The translations under genes were made by a program, and so were the position numbers. The notes below the pieces were generated by a model. That model was not told the origin of the DNA. It saw only the letters and a program-made list of their open reading frames with translations, and searched no databases. A DNA stretch of 36,429 nucleotides from CAVTZP01 sp963739245 (GTDB lineage: Bacteria; Chloroflexota; Dehalococcoidia; Dehalococcoidales; BS750m-G39), in NCBI GenBank assembly GCA_963739245.1, contig CAVTZP010000001.1, forward strand, positions 1 through 36,429, read 5' to 3'. Of this stretch, positions 32,692 to 36,429 are shown one piece after another (the first letter of the stretch is position 1; each line of letters starts with the position of its first letter).

Positions 32692-32750
32692 TTTACGCAC
32701 AAAACAGGTTTTTGCCAACTAACACAACCGTTCTAATTTACACACAAAAC
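32692..32750 (+). repeat. Second right-arm direct repeat
   Basis: TTTACGCACAAAAC (32692-32705) and TTTACACACAAAAC (32737-32750) differ at one of 14 bases and are 45 bp apart. They lie between the arm sites and the 40-bp core repeat, so they may be further integrase, excisionase or host-factor sites. No gene lies in the 32576-32896 stretch, which holds only these sites, the repeat and a promoter. Confidence 0.45.
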
Positions 32751-32774
32751 CACTGTTTGGGACACCTAACGCCA

Positions 32775-32814
32775 GTTCCGAAGACCGATGCTCTATCCGC
32801 TGAGCTATAGGCGC
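32775..32814 (-). repeat. attR: orphan 5' half of tRNA-Arg
   Basis: This is an exact copy of tRNA-Arg nucleotides 1-40. On its tRNA-downstream side the sequence is element DNA. On its upstream side (32815 onward) it is chromosome and still carries a good promoter, so this is the displaced original 5' half. Confidence 0.92.
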
Positions 32815-32830
32815 GCGCAAGCTATCTTCA

Positions 32831-32860
32831 ATTATAAACTAGCGATAAGGGAATGGGCAA
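32831..32860 (-). promoter_or_regulatory. Apparent native promoter of tRNA-Arg, now cut off from the gene
   Basis: On the minus strand TTGCCC (32855-32860) and a perfect TATAAT (32831-32836) are 18 bp apart. The -10 box ends 16 nt before tRNA position 1 of the orphan half. Transcripts from here would now yield a 5' tRNA half fused to element sequence. Confidence 0.65.
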
Positions 32861-32896
32861 CAGCTCATAGAGGGTTGTATTAGGGAGAATAATTGG

Positions 32897-32971
32897 GGTG
32901 AGTGGAGGGATTCGAACCCTCGTTCTCCAGGGCCACAACCTGGCGCCTTAAACCTCTCGGCTACACTCACC
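32897..32971 (-). tRNA. tRNA-His (anticodon GTG)
   Basis: The cloverleaf has acceptor GTGAGTG/CACTCAC, D arm GCCG/GGC, anticodon stem CCAGG/CCTGG with loop TTGTGGC (GTG), and a perfect T stem GAGGG/CCCTC. The discriminator is C73, and the base before position 1 is G (32971), as needed for the tRNA-His G-1:C73 pair. It lies just upstream of the original tRNA-Arg site, so the two formed a tRNA cluster before integration. Confidence 0.95.
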
Positions 32972-32989
32972 ACGGCGGGAAGTATAGCT

Positions 32990-33018
32990 ATTATAGCTAA
33001 AAGCCCCTTCCCTTTCAA
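32990..33018 (-). promoter_or_regulatory. Promoter of tRNA-His
   Basis: TTGAAA (33013-33018) and a perfect TATAAT (32990-32995) lie 17 bp apart on the minus strand, about 20 nt before the tRNA. The -35 box is 3 bp from the end of the smr gene. Confidence 0.65.
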
Positions 33019-33021
33019 TGC

Positions 33022-33297
33022 TCACCTTGGGACAAGCCTGGCTACGGTGACCCCTTCACCCCCCTCTCCATATCCGCCGGGTCGGTATGATTGCACCAGT
33101 GGGTGTTGGGCAAGCTGCTCCCTCACTGCCTGGCGCAGGGTCCCTGTCCCTCTACCATGAACTATCCTCACCTGGCTTAGACCAGCCATAAAGGCGTCGT
33201 TCAGGTATCGGTCAAGCTTTATTAGAGCCTCATCCACAGTAAGTTGGCGAAGACGTACCTCGTTTGTTGGTGTGGCGCGGCGCTTAGTTTTACGCAT
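33022..33297 (-). CDS. Smr-domain protein (MutS2 C-terminal type)
   Basis: This 91-residue stand-alone Smr domain has VRLRQLTVDEALIKLDRYLNDAFMAG, the signature VRIVHGRGTGTLRQAV, and the end motif GGEGVTVARL. Smr domains are structure-specific nucleases acting on branched DNA or on RNA. The full MutS2 ATPase part is absent. ATG 33297 is preferred to an upstream start at 33375 because the conserved domain starts right after it and an AGGGG site precedes it. It is the first chromosomal protein gene right of the element. Confidence 0.85.
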   Translation of the reverse strand: MRKTKRRATPTNEVRLRQLTVDEALIKLDRYLNDAFMAGLSQVRIVHGRGTGTLRQAVREQLAQHPLVQSYRPGGYGEGGEGVTVARLVPR

Positions 33298-33419
33298 GAT
33301 AAATGCCCCTGACGATTTTAGCACGGCAGGCAGGGGTAAACAAATCTTTTTATATGGCTTATTTATTGCTTGCATTCCTCTGTGATAAACTAAGGTAAGG
33401 CTTTATTCTGGGTGTTTTG

Positions 33420-33647
33420 ATGGAACGGGAAAAGAAAATCAAGTATAGAATAGCCAGTGGCCATACGGTGCGGCAGATGCGTCTTATTCTTGAGGAAACG
33501 CCTGGGCTGAGTGCTGAGCGGCTGGAAGGGGAAGGCTTCCGGTTCGGTGAGTGGCTTTACACTGAGGCATCGACGCCGTTTCTTCGCGGGCTCATCGCTT
33601 ATATTGATGAAGCCGAGCTGAGGAAAGAGACGGGCTTCGGCTACTGA
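33420..33647 (+). CDS. Small hypothetical protein
   Basis: I do not recognise this 75-residue charged soluble protein. It has no Cys motif or membrane segment. It starts at ATG 33420 (a TTG just before it is less likely). The composition (ASGHTVRQMRLILEETPGLSAERLEGEGFRFGEWLY) looks like a compact helical domain. It lies upstream of the alcohol dehydrogenase in the same direction, with a short CCGGC-AAA-GCCGG hairpin between them. Confidence 0.55.
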   Translation: MEREKKIKYRIASGHTVRQMRLILEETPGLSAERLEGEGFRFGEWLYTEASTPFLRGLIAYIDEAELRKETGFGY

Positions 33648-33717
33648 TTCCTGCCACCAGTGGCTATATCTAAGCGCCGGCAAAGCCGGAGGGAAAGGCT
33701 TTGAAAGGAGCGAAAAA

Positions 33718-34758
33718 ATGAAGGCAATGGTCCTGAAGGAAATTCGCCAGATTAAGGTTGAGGGAGGGGCGAAGCCTCTAGAATTAGTTGATTTGCCAGT
33801 TCCAAAGCCCAAAGCGAAGGATATTCTGATTAAGGTTTTAGCCTGCGGTGTTTGCCGAACTGAGCTTGACCAGATAGAGGGCAGGATTGCCCCGCCGAAA
33901 TTACCGGTAATCCCGGGTCATCAGCCGGTGGGGATAGTTGAGGCTCTGGGGTCGGCGGTAACCAAATTTAAAATTGGCGACCAGGTTGGCACCACCTGGA
34001 TATATTCTAGCTGCGGGCAATGTAAATTCTGCCGGAGGGGCGAGGAAAACCTGTGCGAGCAATTCAAAGGGACTGGCTGTGACGCTGACGGCGGCTATGC
34101 TGAGTATATGGTAATTTCCGAGGACTTTGCCCACAAAATTCCGCCAAGATTTACCGACTTGACCCGGGCGGCTCCCCTGATGTGCTCAGGGGTAGTTGGG
34201 TATCGCTCACTCAGGCTTACCGGGATGGAGGATGGCAAGACCTTGGGGCTTTATGGGTTTGGCGCGGCGCATCATCTGGTAATCCAGATGGTAAATTTTA
34301 AGTTTCCCAATTCAAAGAAGTTTGTTTTAAGCCGAAATCCGGTGGAGAGAGAACTAGCTATGAAGTTAGGCGCTGACTGGGTCGGTGAGATTGAAGACAA
34401 GACCCCCCAGAAGCTGGATTGTGCCATTGATACTACCCCTGCCTGGAAGCCCCTAGTCAAAGCCCTGGAGAATTTGGAGAGGGGGGGAAGACTGGTCATC
34501 AATCTGATTAGGAAAGAGGAGGGGGACAAAGAATTTCTCTTAAAGCTGGATTATCTGGAGCATCTCTGGTTGGAGAAGGAGATTAAAACGGTAGCCAATG
34601 TGACCAGAAAGGATGCGGAAGAGTTCCTGGCTTTGGCGGCCCAAATGCAGATTGCCCCCGAGATTCAGGAATTCAGACTGGAAGAGGCAAATGAAGCGCT
34701 GGTTGAGTTAAAAAGTGGCAAGATCCGGGGGGCTAAGGTCTTGAAGATGCCAGCCTGA
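33718..34758 (+). CDS. Zinc-dependent alcohol dehydrogenase (MDR, CAD2-like)
   Basis: This is a 346-residue medium-chain dehydrogenase/reductase. The catalytic zinc site is Cys43 (ACGVCRTEL) and His68 in GHQPVG, where Gln replaces the common Glu as in the CAD2-like group. The structural zinc ligands are Cys99, Cys102, Cys105 and Cys113 (CGQCKFCRRGEENLC). The nucleotide-binding region LGLYGFGAAHHLVIQM has the two His typical of CAD2-like enzymes. It interconverts alcohols and aldehydes with NAD(P); the substrate is unknown. AAGGAG precedes the ATG at good spacing. Confidence 0.88.
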   Translation: MKAMVLKEIRQIKVEGGAKPLELVDLPVPKPKAKDILIKVLACGVCRTELDQIEGRIAPPKLPVIPGHQPVGIVEALGSAVTKFKIGDQVGTTWIYSSCGQCKFCRRGEENLCEQFKGTGCDADGGYAEYMVISEDFAHKIPPRFTDLTRAAPLMCSGVVGYRSLRLTGMEDGKTLGLYGFGAAHHLVIQMVNFKFPNSKKFVLSRNPVERELAMKLGADWVGEIEDKTPQKLDCAIDTTPAWKPLVKALENLERGGRLVINLIRKEEGDKEFLLKLDYLEHLWLEKEIKTVANVTRKDAEEFLALAAQMQIAPEIQEFRLEEANEALVELKSGKIRGAKVLKMPA

Positions 34759-34774
34759 AGCACAATATGGTTCC

Positions 34775-34803
34775 TTTACAGCTAGGGATTTTTGGTCTAA
34801 AAT
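34775..34803 (+). promoter_or_regulatory. Promoter of tRNA-Gly
   Basis: TTTACA (34775-34780) and TAAAAT (34798-34803) are 17 bp apart and end 13 nt before the tRNA. Confidence 0.6.
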
Positions 34804-34816
34804 AGGTATGATTTTG

Positions 34817-34891
34817 GCGGGTGTAACTCAGTGGAAGAGTGCTTGCTTCCCAAGCAAGACGTCGAGGGTTCGAATCCCTTCACCCGCTCCA
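34817..34891 (+). tRNA. tRNA-Gly (anticodon CCC)
   Basis: The acceptor GCGGGTG pairs with CACCCGC. The anticodon stem CTTGC/GCAAG carries the loop TTCCCAA (CCC), and the T arm is GAGGG-TTCGAAT-CCCTT. The discriminator is T and CCA is encoded (34889-34891), unlike the tRNA-Arg gene at 8902-8974 and the tRNA-His gene. Confidence 0.94.
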
Positions 34892-35005
34892 TGAAGCTAA
34901 CATAGCCACAGTCCTTGATATTGAAACTCACTGGTTCAAAGCAGGTAACCTCGAGGCTAGGAGGTATTAGATTAGTCGTAGGAAAGGGAACTGTGTGAAA
35001 TAATT

Positions 35006-35446
35006 ATGAACAGGGTATTGTTAGTTCCTATTTGTGCGTGGGCAGTGACACAGGCGATAAAGGTACTGATTGCGCTAATACGAAGGAAGCGAGTAGGTTT
35101 GCGTTATTTTGTTACTGGTGGCGGCATGCCTAGCGCGCATTCGGCGACAGTCAGTGCATTGGCCGCATCAGTAGCTATGGTCCAGGGTTTTGAGTCAGTA
35201 ACCTTTGGCATTACAGTTATCCTGGCTCTAATCGTTATGTATGATGCCGCTGGTGTGCGGCGATCGGTGGGCAGACAATCTGTCGTTCTCAATCGTATTG
35301 TACAGGAAATTAGGTCTAGGCGTCCTGAAGCTGTGATAGAGCGTGAACTATGGGAGCTCATCGGACATACACCCTTTCAAGTCATTGTCGGAGCTGTATT
35401 AGGTATCTTAGTTGCTTGGCTCTGGTTTACCATAGCTGCTATGTAA
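35006..35446 (+). CDS. Divergent PAP2-family membrane protein (DUF212/YuiD)
   Basis: This 146-residue membrane protein of the divergent PAP2 (acid phosphatase/vanadium haloperoxidase-related) family has the phosphatase-like motif GGGMPSAHSATVSALA at about 38-53, then DAAGVRRSVGRQS and a C-terminal ELIGHTPFQVIVGA with His. It has three to four hydrophobic segments. It is predicted to act on lipid phosphates, but activity is not established for the family. The ATG at 35006 has only a weak GTGTG upstream. Confidence 0.88.
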   Translation: MNRVLLVPICAWAVTQAIKVLIALIRRKRVGLRYFVTGGGMPSAHSATVSALAASVAMVQGFESVTFGITVILALIVMYDAAGVRRSVGRQSVVLNRIVQEIRSRRPEAVIERELWELIGHTPFQVIVGAVLGILVAWLWFTIAAM

Positions 35447-35518
35447 ATATTGTCCTTGCAGAACTAGGATTGGCTAGTAAAGTATAGCTACCGAAATTAC
35501 GTAGAAAGAGGCAAAACT

Positions 35519-36064
35519 ATGGCTCTTTTAGACTTGATAAAACACAGAAAAAGCGTTAGGGATTTCCTGGATAGGCCTGTTAAGCGAGAGAAGATAATGA
35601 TGTGCCTTGAGGCAGCAAGGCTGGCTCCCTCGGAAAACAATTCACAGCCGTGGAGATTCATAGTAGTGGATGATAAACAGTTAAAGGATAAGCTGTGTGA
35701 TGCTGCTTTCAGCGGTATATACTGGATAAATTCCTTTTGCAAAATGGCCCCGGTCATAGTCGTTGTAATATCCGAAAAGTCCAAGTTTTTAGCCAGAATT
35801 GGAGGGATGTTTCGAGGCACAAAATATTACCTCATAGATATTGGGATAGCTTGTGAGCATTTCGTACTCGAGGCTGAAGACTTAGGCCTTGGAACTTGCT
35901 GGATAGGCTGGTTTAATGAACGAGCGATGAAATCAATTTTAAACATCCCACAGAATAAAAAGATAGACATCCTGATAGCTTTGGGCTATTACGATAGGGA
36001 AAAGCTGGGGCCGGAACATGGCAGAGAGCCGATGGAAAAAACCGCATCCTTTAACTCCTATTGA
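35519..36064 (+). CDS. Nitroreductase family protein
   Basis: This 181-residue FMN-binding nitroreductase-fold protein starts LLDLIKHRKSVRDFLDRPVKREKI, the typical first motif. It continues EAARLAPSENNSQPWRFIVV (FMN phosphate contacts), then GIACEHFVLEAEDLGLGTCWIG and ILIALGY. It probably dimerises and reduces substrates with NAD(P)H. The substrate is unknown. AAGAGG precedes the ATG. Confidence 0.88.
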   Translation: MALLDLIKHRKSVRDFLDRPVKREKIMMCLEAARLAPSENNSQPWRFIVVDDKQLKDKLCDAAFSGIYWINSFCKMAPVIVVVISEKSKFLARIGGMFRGTKYYLIDIGIACEHFVLEAEDLGLGTCWIGWFNERAMKSILNIPQNKKIDILIALGYYDREKLGPEHGREPMEKTASFNSY

Positions 36065-36154
36065 CTGGTGTGACCTTATCAGCGACGCAGGGTATTGACA
36101 GAGAAAGCCCAGCTACTTAAAGTTCATATTACGGGAGCAGAAAGAGGGGGATAG

Positions 36155-36397
36155 ATGGCTGACAAATCAGACTTTGTCGTAATCTCTACGGTTCAGGGTG
36201 AGCTCGTTGCTAATGTTATAAAGTCACATTTAGAGAGCGAGGGAATTCCTGTTCTGCTGGAATATGAGAGTGCGGGAAGAGTCTACGGTTTAACTGTGGA
36301 CGGTTTAGCACAAGTAAGGATACTGGTACCACAAGAACTCGTCGAGGAGGCGAGGCAGATAATCGAGCCCAGAGAGCCTGGTCAAGCTGAAGAATAG
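36155..36397 (+). CDS. DUF2007-family (putative signal-transducing) protein
   Basis: This 80-residue protein matches the small DUF2007 domain: FVVISTVQGELVANVIKSHLESEGIPVLLEYES, then VRILVPQELVEEARQII. The name 'signal-transducing' is only a family label. AGAGGGGGATAG lies before the ATG. Nothing is resolvable in the last 30 bases of the window. Confidence 0.8.
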   Translation: MADKSDFVVISTVQGELVANVIKSHLESEGIPVLLEYESAGRVYGLTVDGLAQVRILVPQELVEEARQIIEPREPGQAEE

Positions 36398-36429
36398 ATG
36401 TCTATTTCTTTGTTCTAGGGGGTAGTTAC

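Larger units (their letters stand above)
8935..32814. mobile_element. ~23.8 kb integrative element in tRNA-Arg carrying a catabolic island
   Basis: The element is bounded by an exact 40-bp direct repeat at 8935-8974 and 32775-32814, and each end carries the same arm-type motif. A tyrosine integrase lies 76 bp inside the left end. Next to it are a phage-like control region (divergent XRE gene and excisionase-like gene), a primase-helicase, small unknown genes and a second recombinase. A PD-(D/E)XK nuclease lies at the right end. The remaining ~15 kb (16028-31157) is metabolic cargo. No capsid, portal, terminase or conjugation gene was seen, so it is neither a complete phage nor a self-transmissible ICE. 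It resembles a satellite-like or helper-dependent integrative element. The integrase is frameshifted, so it may be stranded. The boundaries are firm; the classification is inference. Confidence 0.85.

Noticed and set aside
8935..32814. Complete prophage or conjugative element
   Set aside because: No capsid, portal, terminase, tail, relaxase or type IV secretion gene was recognised in the interval.

Overview
The window is most likely from a bacterium of the Chloroflexota, probably Dehalococcoidia-like. This is an inference from the mix of genes (FtsY-Lgt pair, CAD2-type alcohol dehydrogenase, Liv transporter with acyl-CoA enzymes, CaiB/BaiF CoA-transferases) and not from a marker gene. Genes are close-packed, and GTG and TTG starts are common. 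Where promoters can be read they have ordinary sigma-70-like -35/-10 boxes.

Left flank (1-8901), housekeeping chromosome: a frameshifted DEAD/DEAH helicase with a DUF1998 C-terminus, ftsY, lgt, a small lipoprotein, a recJ-fabF pair on the minus strand, mtaB, and a small zincin-like metallopeptidase. Right flank (32815-36429), also chromosome: tRNA-His, an Smr-domain protein, a small unknown protein, a zinc alcohol dehydrogenase, tRNA-Gly, a divergent-PAP2 protein, a nitroreductase and a DUF2007 protein.

Between the flanks lies a ~23.8 kb integrated element (8935-32814), bounded by a perfect 40-bp direct repeat. The repeat is nucleotides 1-40 of tRNA-Arg(TCG). The left copy is part of the intact tRNA gene. 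The right copy is an orphan 5' half that still has the apparent native promoter. Both ends carry the same 19-bp arm motif (TAGCTAACGG[A/T]..GCTAAC, half-sites 11 bp apart), which ties the two ends to one integrase. The left part holds a frameshifted tyrosine integrase, an unknown protein with a Trp heptad repeat, an XRE repressor-like protein, an excisionase-like protein, a primase-helicase, small unknown proteins, a zinc-ribbon protein and a second tyrosine recombinase with a zinc ribbon inserted in its catalytic domain. The right end holds a PD-(D/E)XK nuclease.

The cargo (16028-31157) is a catabolic island. Transcribed leftward are livG, livF, an acyl-CoA ligase, livH, livM, livJ, a DUF169 protein, two family III CoA-transferases and an acyl-CoA dehydrogenase. 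A divergent LuxR-type regulator faces livG across a 20-bp palindrome, followed by an adenine-deaminase-like amidohydrolase. Together they look like a uptake, CoA-activation and oxidation route for an unidentified organic acid. Two scars show that the island is composite: a truncated second copy of the acyl-CoA dehydrogenase 3' end (20878-20991), and a 3' half of a CAT-anticodon tRNA (31220-31266).

The main point of interest is the integration mode. The element supplies the 5' half and upstream region of the host tRNA-Arg and leaves the apparent native promoter 24 kb away. No CRISPR array, rRNA operon or insertion sequence was seen.
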